Part shown: piece after piece, positions 53,215 to 62,835 of the stretch
Layout of the letters: each line of letters begins with the position of its first letter
How positions within the stretch are numbered: the stretch's first letter is position 1
DNA from: Dyadobacter jiangsuensis
GTDB lineage: Bacteria > Bacteroidota > Bacteroidia > Cytophagales > Spirosomataceae
DNA: 64,000 nt
Assembly (NCBI RefSeq): GCF_003014695.1
Contig: NZ_PYAS01000023.1
Location: 17,237-81,236, forward strand
Direction of reading: 5' to 3'
The notes under the pieces: generated by a model
Databases searched by the model: none
Told to the model about the DNA's origin: nothing
The model's input: only the letters and a program-made list of their open reading frames with translations
Translations under genes and position numbers: made by a program

Positions 53215-53240
53215 TGCCCAAATCTTCGCGGATTTGGGCA
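53215..53240. other. Perfect hairpin in the leader of the SGNH gene
   Basis: TGCCCAAATC and its exact complement enclose the loop TTCGCG and end 29 bases before the ATG at 53270. It may end the preceding transcript (there is no T run) or act in the leader. Confidence 0.5.
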
Positions 53241-53269
53241 TTGCCATTGAACCTGTATCTTCAAATCAT

Positions 53270-54691
53270 ATGAAGTGTTATTCAGTATTGCTATTACTGC
53301 TGGGAATATGCTTTTCCTCGTATGACCCGGCGCAGGCAAAAGTATATCCCAAGGGAAGTCAAACCAGCAAGGCAGCCCCTGCGGCGAAGAAAAAGGCGGC
53401 TCCCTTGATAAAACGAGCGATTATAGTCGCAGGGCAAAGTAACACTTGCTCGGGGGCGGGGGATGTGATACTCCCCCCTGATTTTGCCCAAAGGAGAATG
53501 TCCCAGCTAGGGCGGAGTAATGAAAACTTCAATGAAATCCCGCTTACATTTTATGGCGTTCATCACATCACCACGTATACGGATCGGGCGTCATTTGCGT
53601 CCATGTTCTGCTACTATTATTATGACCTTTTAAAAACCCAGAATCCCGGCGCGGATATTCAATTGCTCCTTATTCCTGCAGGGGCCGGTGGTTCGGGTTG
53701 GAGTGACTCGCAGTATCCGTACAATTCATGGAGAACAGACACAAACTATTTCAGGGATGTGGTTACCCGTATCAAATGGGCAAAAAATGCCGGGTATCAG
53801 ATTGATGGTTTTTTATGGCATCAGGGAGAAGCGGACGCAGCGGCGGGTACCCACTATTACCAACAGATCTTGTGCAACTTCATACAATCCATGCGCGAGC
53901 ACGTAGGTAATCCTGCTTTGCCTTTCGTGCTGGGACAGATGATGCCTGCCTGGGTGGCGGAGGATCCCGCCAGAGCTGGATACCAATCCGTCATTAATGG
54001 CATTCCTAACCTGGTGCCCTATACCTACACAGTGCCGGCAAACAACCTGAGCTCTAACTATGGGGACCTGATACATTTTTCGGCTGCGGCTCAGTATGAG
54101 CTGGGGAAACGCTATTACGATGGTTTTTTGTCGGCTCTGAATAATTCCAGCCCTTCCGGTTATATGGTGCCACCAAGTGGTCAGAGCCTGTTGCTTAACC
54201 ACAACGTGGCTGGCGGCTTGTTCAATAATGTGCTGGACGCGATAGGTCAAAATGACGACAACCCGTCTCATAATGTTCATTCAAGACTGGGCGAGATATG
54301 GAAGTTCAAAAACAGTGATGGCTACTATCATTTCAAATTGGTGGTGGTTGCGGGAGGAAGCTTGACTAACACATATTTTGAATGGAAGCAGCGGTACAGC
54401 CCATTTGCAATGAGCGATGCTTTTGTAGAGGAAAGGGCAGATAAGAAGATTCTTGGTAACACCCTGGGGATAGACACTACTATTAACTCGCAGGGATTTG
54501 CCTCATTGGTATATTATTCGACCAGATCCGGGGGGCCGACGACCACACTTTTTCACGGGGACATCCGATACCGCAATGCAAGCTGGTGGCTTTCTGTGGG
54601 GGCAATCCAACACTTTCAGAGCCATCTGCCCATTAAAGATGACGGGCAGAACTCGGTTACGCATATCAGGCTGTATGCCATAAAAGAGTGA
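53270..54691 (+). CDS. Secreted SGNH/sialate O-acetylesterase-like protein
   Basis: A 473-residue exported protein starting at the ATG at 53270; the longer frame from 53234 adds residues before the signal peptide (MKCYSVLLLLLGICFSS). A basic linker rich in alanine and lysine is followed by the esterase fold: block I is VAGQSNTCSG with the nucleophile serine, and GFLWHQGEADAA is the typical DUF303/sialate O-acetylesterase motif. The catalytic His is probably in DLIHFSAAAQ. The C-terminal third (about 330-473) is a beta-rich domain of unknown type, probably carbohydrate-binding. It may deacetylate a glycan. No T9SS domain is present. Confidence 0.88.
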   Translation: MKCYSVLLLLLGICFSSYDPAQAKVYPKGSQTSKAAPAAKKKAAPLIKRAIIVAGQSNTCSGAGDVILPPDFAQRRMSQLGRSNENFNEIPLTFYGVHHITTYTDRASFASMFCYYYYDLLKTQNPGADIQLLLIPAGAGGSGWSDSQYPYNSWRTDTNYFRDVVTRIKWAKNAGYQIDGFLWHQGEADAAAGTHYYQQILCNFIQSMREHVGNPALPFVLGQMMPAWVAEDPARAGYQSVINGIPNLVPYTYTVPANNLSSNYGDLIHFSAAAQYELGKRYYDGFLSALNNSSPSGYMVPPSGQSLLLNHNVAGGLFNNVLDAIGQNDDNPSHNVHSRLGEIWKFKNSDGYYHFKLVVVAGGSLTNTYFEWKQRYSPFAMSDAFVEERADKKILGNTLGIDTTINSQGFASLVYYSTRSGGPTTTLFHGDIRYRNASWWLSVGAIQHFQSHLPIKDDGQNSVTHIRLYAIKE

Positions 54692-54710
54692 TATTGCTAA
54701 GCCTGGGTGG

Positions 54711-54745
54711 CACAGATGAGGCCTGGTTCGAAGGCCTCATCTGTG
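54711..54745. terminator. Strong hairpin between convergent genes
   Basis: A 14-bp perfect stem (CACAGATGAGGCCT, 7-base loop, complement) separates the stops at 54691 and 54755. There is no T run, so termination without one is inferred from position. Confidence 0.6.
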
Positions 54746-54754
54746 CAGGTAAGG

Positions 54755-57700
54755 TCAGGCCTTGAATCTGAGGCGAAAGCTTACCATATCAGTTTGGGAA
54801 ACGCTCACCTGCACCTGGATCATAGCCGCAACTTCCTTAACAATTAATAGTCCGAGCTCATCGACCCTTCCTTTTGGACCTATCGGATCCGTACTAACTA
54901 CTACTTCCCGATCGTTGATGAAATCCACTTTTTCTTGCGGCAGACCAGTTCCCGTGTTAGAAATGATTAGTTCCTTTCCATCCACGTAATCGTGAAAACT
55001 GAAACTAATCGTGCCCTGGTAGGTATACTTAGACGCATTGTCAAGCAGGTTATGAACGATGATCGCTAAAAGTTGCTCGTCGGAATCTACAAAAATGCCC
55101 TCGGCAACGTCATTGATAATTGTGTTGTTCTTGGCGAGTGCTACTTTTTCAAAAAGCGCAATCTTTTCCTGAATCAGCGCATGAATATTAAGGGGCTTAA
55201 TTTGAATTTGTTTACCATACATCTGCATTTTGACATAATTAAGCAAGTCGCGAAGCAACGTTGCGGTCCGCTCCGATATGGAAGATACGATCGTTGCTGC
55301 CTTCGGAACCTGGTCATACCTGCCATCTTTGCAAAGGTCAATAATGTCTGCGGACACATAGGTGGCATAATTCAAAGGTGTCTGAATGTCATGTGTGATC
55401 GACGCCAGAAGACGAGACATCAGATGCACCTGGCCGGTAAGTTCTATTTTCGAGGCTTCCAGCTCGGTCATCGTATTTCGAAGTGAGTTTGTTCGGGTAG
55501 CCACAAGCGTCTCTAGTTGCGTGTTTTTTGCTTGGATTGCCCTCAGCTTGAACCGGTTGAACATCAGCCCGGCAACGACCAAGAGACCCGAGATTGCAGT
55601 TGCAAATATTATGAGAACCCAATTCGTCAAATACCAAACCTGGGGCACGAAAAAATGGGCTCGTTTATAAACATAGCCATCCGCGGACAGGCTGCTGCGC
55701 TTGCGAACGACGAGTTCGTATTCACCTGCATGGATGCTCGAATAATGGATCACCATTTCATTGCCGATTTCATTCCAGTTTGGGCTTGTCTGATTGTTTC
55801 CTTTTTCAACCAGCGCATAAGAAACATCCAGGTTGCTAACGTTTCCAAAAAATGGGGTTGAAAAATGAAACTCGACATTCTGCGGGTTGATGGGTAACGA
55901 ATATCCCCCATGGGTCTGTTTAAGTGGGATTTGGTTTACCAATACCTGATCAAGCTTAATAGCGGATTGGTCGTTGTACTTGCGTATTTGTTCCGGCTTA
56001 AACCAGACAAAGCCCTCCATCGATGGGAGTGAAACATACCCATTGCCGAGTCTCAGGCCGCACGGCTGGCAACTTCCATTGAACTCGTTGTTGGCAAAAC
56101 CCTCATCGAGTGCATGATGGATAAAGAAGGGTGGCTTGGGGGTAGTTTGGGGTGAGGTTGATATTACATTGGCGTAGTCGAGCAATTCTTTCTCGGATAC
56201 TTGAAAAAGTCCTCTGTTGGTAGGTATCCACAAAGAGCCAGCTTCGTCATCGACAGCGCAGTGCGCCGATGCCAGGAACTGGTTTTTGTCTAACGGGAAG
56301 GTGGCAAGTTTACTTTCGTTGACCAAAAGCATTAGCCCCTTGCCCTTGGCTGTAAGCCACAAGCGATTCTGCCCTGACCGGCGGATGCTTTTGATGTTGG
56401 TACTGTCTGTGCCTGGCAGTATCGTGCCGCTTCCGGAAGTGGTGCCTACCTTATAAAGGCCGGCCTTCGTGCCGACCAATAGCGAGCCGTCCTGAGCAGT
56501 TTCCATGCAAGTGATATTCGAGGGAAGTTTGAATTTAAGCTGTTTAGGAGCAATTTCGAGCTGTTCAGGGTCCAGCAGGAAAATATCTTTGGAGACTCCT
56601 ACCCAAATTTTCCCACTCTTGCCCTGGCAGACAGAAGAAATATGTTGTTCAAATTCCCACGTCTTTTCAAGCGTTTCTGCGCTCTTTGAAAACAGAAGCA
56701 GTTTTTTCCAGCTTCTGATCCAGAGCTTCCCATCTTTGCTCCTAAATATCACCCACTTGTCCGCAGGGTTTAGCTCAGCCAGCATAGAAAAGTTTTGATC
56801 TATTATCTGGCCGGAGCGGGCGTCTTTTCCGAGTATGTTTCCCGTTGGAGTCAATACCGTGTTTTCCCCCAAAGCAACTTGTGCGTAAAAAACATTCGAG
56901 ATCTCGGTGCCCTCGGTTTTTACAACTTCAAACTGAGGTACATGGATAACAAAAAGGCCCTTTGCCAGGCTTCCTGCGAGTAGTTTTCCGTTAATTGCAT
57001 CGTAGTATGCTGCCGTTATGCCGTTGGCGTGAAAATCAAAACCTTTCGCCAGAAGCCTGGCGTAAACCATGCCATTACCGTACCGTTCGAGCACGTATGT
57101 CGCATTAGCCTGATGCAAAAAAGCCTGCTCCGAGTTGGGGTTCCACAGCAGTTTCATTTCTGCCGTCAGGTCGTTGTAGGAAGGATCATTAATAATGTCG
57201 CCAATTATTCGAAGATCCTGTACCCTACCATTGACAACCTGGGAGACGGTATTACGATCTTTCACCCAGCACAGGTTTCCCTCCCTGACAAAAGCTTTTG
57301 AAACGACCACGTTATTAACTGAAATTTCATAGTTTTTTTTCCAACCTCGGTAGTATATCACGCTGTTTTTGTTGAAAACATAGTAATTCCCGTCTCGGCT
57401 GGCGGCAGGTAATCCATGAGGACGCTCATCATCGGGAAAACCAGATATATTCGGTATCCCTTTGATCCAGTTTACTCCTTTCATCGATTGAAGCTGGGCC
57501 GGGGTCAGAGCTTGCTTATAATTGTATGCGTTATCGTCCTTTTCAGCGTTCCCATCCTTGATCTGAATCAGGTCGCCGGCATTCGTCTCTGCATACATTT
57601 TCGACGCGCGACCATTGGCTAAAATGCCTTTGTCTTGATACACAGGCTGTATACCAAGAATCCCGTCTACGCTCGTATTCAGCTTCCCACTCAGTGAGAC

Positions 57701-57940
57701 AAAGTTTCGTCCATCGAAACGGACCAAGCCCGCTTCTGTTGCAAGCCATACATAACCTTCTTTGTCGGCAGCGATGCTTTTGATACTGTTTTGAGGCAGG
57801 CCGTTTTCCGAGGTGTAATGGTTGACTTTCAAGGCGACCTGAGCGTGAGCGGGCCCGACCTGCATCACCACTGCAAGTGAAACAAAAATGGGCAGCCAGT
57901 AACCGGGTTTTATCAACCTTAAAAAGTAGAGTTTAATCAT
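54755..57940 (-). CDS. Two-component regulator propeller histidine kinase
   Basis: A 1,061-residue membrane sensor kinase. The signal peptide ends in PAHAQ; residues about 35-640 contain propeller repeats (YTSENGLPQNSIKSIAADKE, GYVWLATEAGLVRFDG); a Y_Y_Y-like domain follows; a transmembrane helix is near 780-800. The HisKA segment is SITHDIQTPLNYATY, with the phospho-His. The HATPase has the N box NLLDNASKYT and G1 ISNTGTGLP, in which the usual Asp is Asn. The usual G2 glycine string is reduced to GRVDELGLLIVKEVA. Unlike many Bacteroidota relatives it carries no receiver or AraC domain, so a separate response regulator is needed, possibly 61885 or 62836. Confidence 0.9.
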   Translation of the reverse strand: MIKLYFLRLIKPGYWLPIFVSLAVVMQVGPAHAQVALKVNHYTSENGLPQNSIKSIAADKEGYVWLATEAGLVRFDGRNFVSLSGKLNTSVDGILGIQPVYQDKGILANGRASKMYAETNAGDLIQIKDGNAEKDDNAYNYKQALTPAQLQSMKGVNWIKGIPNISGFPDDERPHGLPAASRDGNYYVFNKNSVIYYRGWKKNYEISVNNVVVSKAFVREGNLCWVKDRNTVSQVVNGRVQDLRIIGDIINDPSYNDLTAEMKLLWNPNSEQAFLHQANATYVLERYGNGMVYARLLAKGFDFHANGITAAYYDAINGKLLAGSLAKGLFVIHVPQFEVVKTEGTEISNVFYAQVALGENTVLTPTGNILGKDARSGQIIDQNFSMLAELNPADKWVIFRSKDGKLWIRSWKKLLLFSKSAETLEKTWEFEQHISSVCQGKSGKIWVGVSKDIFLLDPEQLEIAPKQLKFKLPSNITCMETAQDGSLLVGTKAGLYKVGTTSGSGTILPGTDSTNIKSIRRSGQNRLWLTAKGKGLMLLVNESKLATFPLDKNQFLASAHCAVDDEAGSLWIPTNRGLFQVSEKELLDYANVISTSPQTTPKPPFFIHHALDEGFANNEFNGSCQPCGLRLGNGYVSLPSMEGFVWFKPEQIRKYNDQSAIKLDQVLVNQIPLKQTHGGYSLPINPQNVEFHFSTPFFGNVSNLDVSYALVEKGNNQTSPNWNEIGNEMVIHYSSIHAGEYELVVRKRSSLSADGYVYKRAHFFVPQVWYLTNWVLIIFATAISGLLVVAGLMFNRFKLRAIQAKNTQLETLVATRTNSLRNTMTELEASKIELTGQVHLMSRLLASITHDIQTPLNYATYVSADIIDLCKDGRYDQVPKAATIVSSISERTATLLRDLLNYVKMQMYGKQIQIKPLNIHALIQEKIALFEKVALAKNNTIINDVAEGIFVDSDEQLLAIIVHNLLDNASKYTYQGTISFSFHDYVDGKELIISNTGTGLPQEKVDFINDREVVVSTDPIGPKGRVDELGLLIVKEVAAMIQVQVSVSQTDMVSFRLRFKA

Positions 57941-58053
57941 GGGGGGGCTGTTTTGGTATCAGCCGGCAAATTTAACAGATGAAACTATTTGAAATTGAAT
58001 ATGCCGGACGGGCAGCGGTAAAACCGGCGTCGGATGTGTCCTGGGTCGGATTT

Positions 58054-59205
58054 TTAGTGATTCTCGGTCTTTGCTGATGAAACGACGATCTGACTATCGG
58101 AAGTAAGGTTGATCGCAGCCAGAATACGCTCCCGCTTTTCGAGTTGAATTTCTTTTTTGGAAATCCAATCTGCCAATTGCCCAAGTGCAGAACAAGGTTG
58201 TGAAAATCCACAGTGTTGCGATGCTTCATTGAGATCGGCAAGCTTTTCGGTGGCGTTTTTATTGGTGATAACCAGTGCCGTAAAGTAATATAGTGTAGCG
58301 AGAAATTTTTGCTCCGTGCTGGTGTACTGTGAGCCGATGCAAACGTTGTAAGCTCTTCGAAGATCATTGTAGCGTCCCCGATACAGATACAGTTCACAGT
58401 TCCTGGTTTGATAAAGCCCTTTTTCGTGGTCCGGACTACTTGTAATTAATAATTTGTTTTCATTTTGCTCTTTCCGGTACTTGTGGCTCTGCCTGTATAG
58501 CTCACTAAGCCTGTCGTGGATATTGACGTATTCGGTAAGGTCCGATCCGTATTTGGTTGCCAAAATCTTGTATTTTGTGATAGCCCTATCTTTCTGACCG
58601 GATTTTGCGAGGCTATCCAAAAAGTCGATCTGCCGCAGGATTTTAATGTCGGGCTGGGGGAGGTTTTGGTAGGATTTTGCTGCTGTAACCTTGATTTTTT
58701 CAAGTACTGAATTATTATAATAAGTAAAATCCGAACTAGTGCTTAGAATTGCGTTTTTATGCTGCTTAGCAGGTGTCTTGTAAGTTAGCTGCACGCGTGA
58801 AAGATCCGGTTGGGTGTATTCAAATACGATACGGAACAAGTTGTTCTTGTAAGGAAGCACCTGAAAGGAGCTTCCGCCCAATTGTCCGGTCCTGATATTG
58901 GAGATAAAATCAAATTCAATTTTGTCTGTCTGCACGCCATTTAAGCTGAATCGTTTGCTAGGCCTAATGGTAATTGAACAACTCTTGCATTTATTATTTA
59001 CAGATAGGGCGAAATCAGGCTTTGTGAAACTGGCAGGCCTGGAAGCTATAATGTTGGTGTGAAGTGTTTCATTCAATAAATGGATTGTTGTCTGGCAGGG
59101 GTTATGATTGAACAGCGAGTCAAGACTAACCACCTGACCGTGCACTTGAATGGAAATAAAGTTTATCAGGTAGATAGTTATTTGTTGCAACTTGCTGATT
59201 TTCAT
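58054..59205 (-). CDS. Secreted protein of unknown function
   Basis: A 383-residue protein with a probable signal peptide (residues 1-23, ending near VHGQ). The N-terminal half is beta-rich, with cysteines in NKCKSCSI; the C-terminal half (from about 195) is helical with TPR-like spacing (FLDSLAKSGQKDRAITKYKI, LYLYRGRYNDLRRAYNVCIG). No family is recognised. It sits between the propeller kinase and the cupin-like ORF on the same strand, and could be a periplasmic partner of the kinase. Confidence 0.72.
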   Translation of the reverse strand: MKISKLQQITIYLINFISIQVHGQVVSLDSLFNHNPCQTTIHLLNETLHTNIIASRPASFTKPDFALSVNNKCKSCSITIRPSKRFSLNGVQTDKIEFDFISNIRTGQLGGSSFQVLPYKNNLFRIVFEYTQPDLSRVQLTYKTPAKQHKNAILSTSSDFTYYNNSVLEKIKVTAAKSYQNLPQPDIKILRQIDFLDSLAKSGQKDRAITKYKILATKYGSDLTEYVNIHDRLSELYRQSHKYRKEQNENKLLITSSPDHEKGLYQTRNCELYLYRGRYNDLRRAYNVCIGSQYTSTEQKFLATLYYFTALVITNKNATEKLADLNEASQHCGFSQPCSALGQLADWISKKEIQLEKRERILAAINLTSDSQIVVSSAKTENH

Positions 59206-59218
59206 GAGTCGTTGTTGG

Positions 59219-59536
59219 TTATTGATAGGCTATTAAAAGCAACAGGCAATCATCAGAAATGGAATGTATCTGATGGTCATCAGAAGGGTTTAGTATAAGG
59301 CAGTCCGATGGTCTGGTGAGTGCAAAACTCTGGTGGAAATCCCCACTTTCTGTTATTACAAGACAGTTGCCCATCAGGCAAATGAGCGCCTTCCAATTTT
59401 GACATTTTTCTTGTGCCCGAATAGTTTCCTGAGATAGGCATGAAACCCTTATAATGCTGCCAGGTATAAGTTTTTCGAATACTGTTAATACACCGGCGTC
59501 GGAGCGAAAGGTGTTAAGCGCTATAAGTTTGGCCAT
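59219..59536 (-). CDS. Degenerate FdtA/QdtA-like cupin protein
   Basis: About 105 residues from the ATG at 59536 (MAKLIALNTFRSDAGVLTVF); a longer frame from 59611 adds a basic, unlikely leader. The strand order (GVLTVFEKLIPGSIIRV, then WKALICLMGNCLVITESGD and LNPSDDHQIHSISDDCLLLL) follows the FdtA/QdtA sugar 3,4-ketoisomerase cupins, but the conserved R-G-x-H-A-H motif is replaced by TIRAQEKC, and the C-terminus is short. It may be a non-catalytic cupin or a decaying gene. No dTDP-sugar genes are nearby. Confidence 0.55.
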   Translation of the reverse strand: MAKLIALNTFRSDAGVLTVFEKLIPGSIIRVSCLSQETIRAQEKCQNWKALICLMGNCLVITESGDFHQSFALTRPSDCLILNPSDDHQIHSISDDCLLLLIAYQ

Positions 59537-60356
59537 ATCATGATGCCGTTGTCTGCCTAATAATCGTGAACGAAATCTAATTGGCCTCTGCCATTTTTTT
59601 ATAGCTAGCATGATATGTTTAGCTAATGTAGATTTACAAACATAAAATTATCCGAATAAAAAAAGCATAGATTAGTTACGTGGCTATGTAGATTTATCCC
59701 TACAATAATCGATTTTTTAAGCGAACTTCTGTTTTTTCAAACGTTCCAACTTGATTTGATTTGCCAGGATTTATTGGATAGGATGAAATTTGTTAGACAT
59801 ACTTTTATATTGTTACGTAGTATATATTCTTAAAAATGGTCAAAATCCTACGTGTAAATAGACGATTTGCGACGTATGGCAGTCTGATAAGATCTATATT
59901 TTATCCGAAAGGTGAGTATTTTTTGTTCTAAACATTGGTGGTGAATTATTCGATTTACTCCCGATTTTAATAAACCAGTTTTATTGTTTAGACTTACATA
60001 AATTTAGGAAATGTTGACGCTGTGAAAAGTAGACACCAATGGCGTGTGGAAGGCGAGAATATTCTACTTTAAAATGAAATTAGTTTATAATGATTTGCTT
60101 GAATGAATTGTATTTTTGATCCAATGCATACATGATTTTGGACGAACGGATAATGCGATTCCAGCGATATTTTTCTTGACCCACAGCGCATAGATTTTGC
60201 CTGTTTTAGACTGGGGATTAAATCTATTTATGTGCATTCGCTCCATGAAAGGAGCGGTTGCCTGGCGTATTTACACCGTTCTTGTCTTGACAACTTACTT
60301 AACTAACCCAATTGGTTTGTGTGTTCCAACATGATCGCATGACCTGATGATTCTTT
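59537..60356. other. AT-rich non-coding interval
   Basis: About 820 bases between divergent genes, notably richer in A and T than its surroundings from 59,620 to 60,250. No ORF of interest, RNA gene or clear terminator was recognised. It must contain the promoters of both flanking genes. Confidence 0.5.
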
Positions 60357-61853
60357 ATGAGAAACCTGTCCCCGCTTAAACTAATCCTTTCCGTATTTGT
60401 TTCACTTCTATCGATTACTTGCCTGGGCTATAACTTGCAGCAACAAAGCTCCTTGCACACGGATTCGGCCATGGTTAGCTACCAGTTAACAGCATTGGCA
60501 AGCTCAGGCAATCGCACCCCGTTTTGGATACAGACAAATCAGTTCGGAACTGTTTCGGCGGTTGGCAGCGGATTAGGTGCGAGACTGAGCCTGGATTATT
60601 TCCACAGGAAACCTCATAGTGCGAAATTTCGATGGGCCGCGGGGGCGGAAGTAGTAGCGAATGTGGGCTCGCAGTCCAAGGTATTAGTCCCACAAGTATA
60701 TGTGGGAATTCAAACCGGGAACTGGGAACTTGTAGCCGGCCGGAGAAGGCAATGGATAGGTTTGGCAGATTCTACATTGGGTACGGGTTCGTACGTATGG
60801 TCGACAAATACCATGCCCATCCCAAAGATCCAGTTTGGCACCAGCAGATTTGTTTCGGTGCCTCTGACAGGCAGATGGCTGTATTTTCATGGTTTTTACT
60901 CAGAGGGCCTTTTTGAAAGCAGCCGACCCATTACAAGCCGGCTTAAACTCCATCAAAAAATGGCCTACTTCCGGATCGGCCGGGATCATTCCAGGGTTAA
61001 ACTGCTGGCAGGCTTCAATCATCAGGTACAGTGGGGAGGCAGAAGTTCCCATGAGACAATAGACGGCCGAATGCCCAATGGGATAAAGAACTATTTCAGG
61101 ATTGTTTCAGGGAAGCCCGGGGATGCTAGTAGCACACCCAATTCGTTCGATGATGGAAATCGGGTTGGAAATCATTTGGGGACGATTGATCTGGGTTTAG
61201 AGTTGGAGGGTTACACCTACTCATTGTTTGTGTATCGTCAGAATATCTATGAAGACGGCACGTTGTATGCGCTTAGAAACATCAAAGACGGCTTAAATGG
61301 ATTCCGTTTCAGGCGGAAGAACTCCTATGGGGCCAACTTTGAGATCAGCGAGTTCGTACTCGAATTCCTCTACACGAAAAGCCAGGGAGGACCTGATTAT
61401 GACTACGAGGAGCAAATTATTCACCGCGGTTCACTAGGTAGGGATGACTATTTCAACAATGCGCAAGTCCGGGATGGATGGTCATACTATGGAAGAACGA
61501 TCGGAACGCCATTTATTACGCCAACCGCAGAAACCATTTGGGCACAGCCTCAGTATGCGGATTTCTTTACGAGCAATAACCGGGTGTCGGTCTATCACCT
61601 GGGAGTGCGAGGGAAGCTCTTTCGAAGAGTGGAATGGGCAGGCAAATATTCGTATTCGAGTAATTGGGGCACTTACAATGCGCCTTTCAAGTCTTCTGTG
61701 AGGCAATTTTCAGCGGTCCTGAACTTGCAGACGCGTGTCAGCATTGCCGGTCCGACAGATATCGGAGCCAGTTTTGGTCTGGATACCGGGAAGTTGTTTC
61801 CTCAGACGTTTGGCGCGATGCTGACAGTCAGAAAGCAGATGAGTATCTATTGA
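60357..61853 (+). CDS. Capsule assembly Wzi-family outer-membrane protein
   Basis: A 498-residue protein. The signal peptide runs to about residue 25 (CLGYN). The first family hallmark is SYQLTALASSGNRTPFWIQT; then ELVAGRRRQWIGLAD, TNTMPIPKIQFGT and LYFHGFYSEG follow, all typical of the Wzi family. Wzi is an 18-strand outer-membrane barrel that anchors capsule on the surface. No capsule biosynthesis genes are nearby, so it probably works with a locus elsewhere. It converges on a response regulator with 31 bases between. Confidence 0.9.
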   Translation: MRNLSPLKLILSVFVSLLSITCLGYNLQQQSSLHTDSAMVSYQLTALASSGNRTPFWIQTNQFGTVSAVGSGLGARLSLDYFHRKPHSAKFRWAAGAEVVANVGSQSKVLVPQVYVGIQTGNWELVAGRRRQWIGLADSTLGTGSYVWSTNTMPIPKIQFGTSRFVSVPLTGRWLYFHGFYSEGLFESSRPITSRLKLHQKMAYFRIGRDHSRVKLLAGFNHQVQWGGRSSHETIDGRMPNGIKNYFRIVSGKPGDASSTPNSFDDGNRVGNHLGTIDLGLELEGYTYSLFVYRQNIYEDGTLYALRNIKDGLNGFRFRRKNSYGANFEISEFVLEFLYTKSQGGPDYDYEEQIIHRGSLGRDDYFNNAQVRDGWSYYGRTIGTPFITPTAETIWAQPQYADFFTSNNRVSVYHLGVRGKLFRRVEWAGKYSYSSNWGTYNAPFKSSVRQFSAVLNLQTRVSIAGPTDIGASFGLDTGKLFPQTFGAMLTVRKQMSIY

Positions 61854-61884
61854 GTTTTGTAAAAATTTATGTTCTATGAGTTGT

Positions 61885-62571
61885 TTATGCTTTTTTTGGA
61901 ACTTCAATATTGAGTAGTTCGGGATTTTCTTTTTCGATTTTCCTGTAGAGCTGGATCACGTTGGTCACACCAAACTTCTCGAATATGCTAAGTTTATGTG
62001 TGCTGACCGTGCTCCATTTGATACCCAGCTGCCCCGCTATTTCTTTTGTCCACTTGCCTTGCAGAAGTAATCTTATGATTTCGGCCTCCCGTGGTGTAAT
62101 CGCCGCCGCCTCCTTGTGTTTGTTAGGGTGACTGATAGACTTGAGGTAGTTGTGCGCCAGGTAGCTTTGCGTTTGTGAGCTCATGTACTTTTCTCCGTTC
62201 AAAACCATCCGCATTGCTCTTGCGATCGCGTTGAAGGGTGCTGACTTTGAAAGAAAGCCGTCAGCACCCGCGCTTAAGTATTTCACAGAAAAATCTTCTT
62301 CGTTCATCGCGCTATGCACTAGAATTCGAACAGGGGCGTAGACATTTCTTAGGCTTTCAATCATCTTGGGGCTATTCCCTCCCGGAACGTCGATGTCCAA
62401 TACAACTAAGTCAATCGAGCTTTTAGCAACTATACCGAGCCCCTGGTCAAATGATGATGCGGAAAATAGCGAGGCCTCAGGGATGCTTTCTCTAACAATA
62501 GCTGTTAGGGCCCACAAAACAATTTCGTGGTCATCGATCAACAGAATTTTTGTCTGCTCGTCTTCCTGCAT
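61885..62571 (-). CDS. NarL-type response regulator
   Basis: A 228-residue response regulator with a receiver domain (1-120) and LuxR helix-turn-helix (about 150-215). The acidic pair is LIDDHE, the phospho-Asp is in LVVLDIDVPGG, and the switch Ser and Lys are in LVHSAMNE and FLSKSAP. The output helix contains ITPREAEIIRLLLQGKWTKE and IAGQLGIKWSTVSTHKLSIF. All key receiver residues are present. It diverges from the second regulator at 62836. A partner kinase is not adjacent; the propeller kinase at 54755 is a candidate. Confidence 0.93.
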   Translation of the reverse strand: MQEDEQTKILLIDDHEIVLWALTAIVRESIPEASLFSASSFDQGLGIVAKSSIDLVVLDIDVPGGNSPKMIESLRNVYAPVRILVHSAMNEEDFSVKYLSAGADGFLSKSAPFNAIARAMRMVLNGEKYMSSQTQSYLAHNYLKSISHPNKHKEAAAITPREAEIIRLLLQGKWTKEIAGQLGIKWSTVSTHKLSIFEKFGVTNVIQLYRKIEKENPELLNIEVPKKA

Positions 62572-62835
62572 GATAAGGATACTTTTGTGGCGAAGTAGCT
62601 ACAAAAATAAAAAACTTGATGAAAAAACATGCTGGCAATAATTCGAGATTTCGATAGAATTCATTTACCTCTTCGCTTGGCATTCGAGCGGCACCAGTGT
62701 GCGGGAATCCAGTTACTTTTGCAATAAATGACGAAATGTCTTGCTTGAGCAGGAGCGCTCAATATTCACGTATACTGTTTATCGTTAGGCTGGCGAAAAA
62801 CCGGTTCGATTATTCTAAGAGATGAATTTCCAGAT

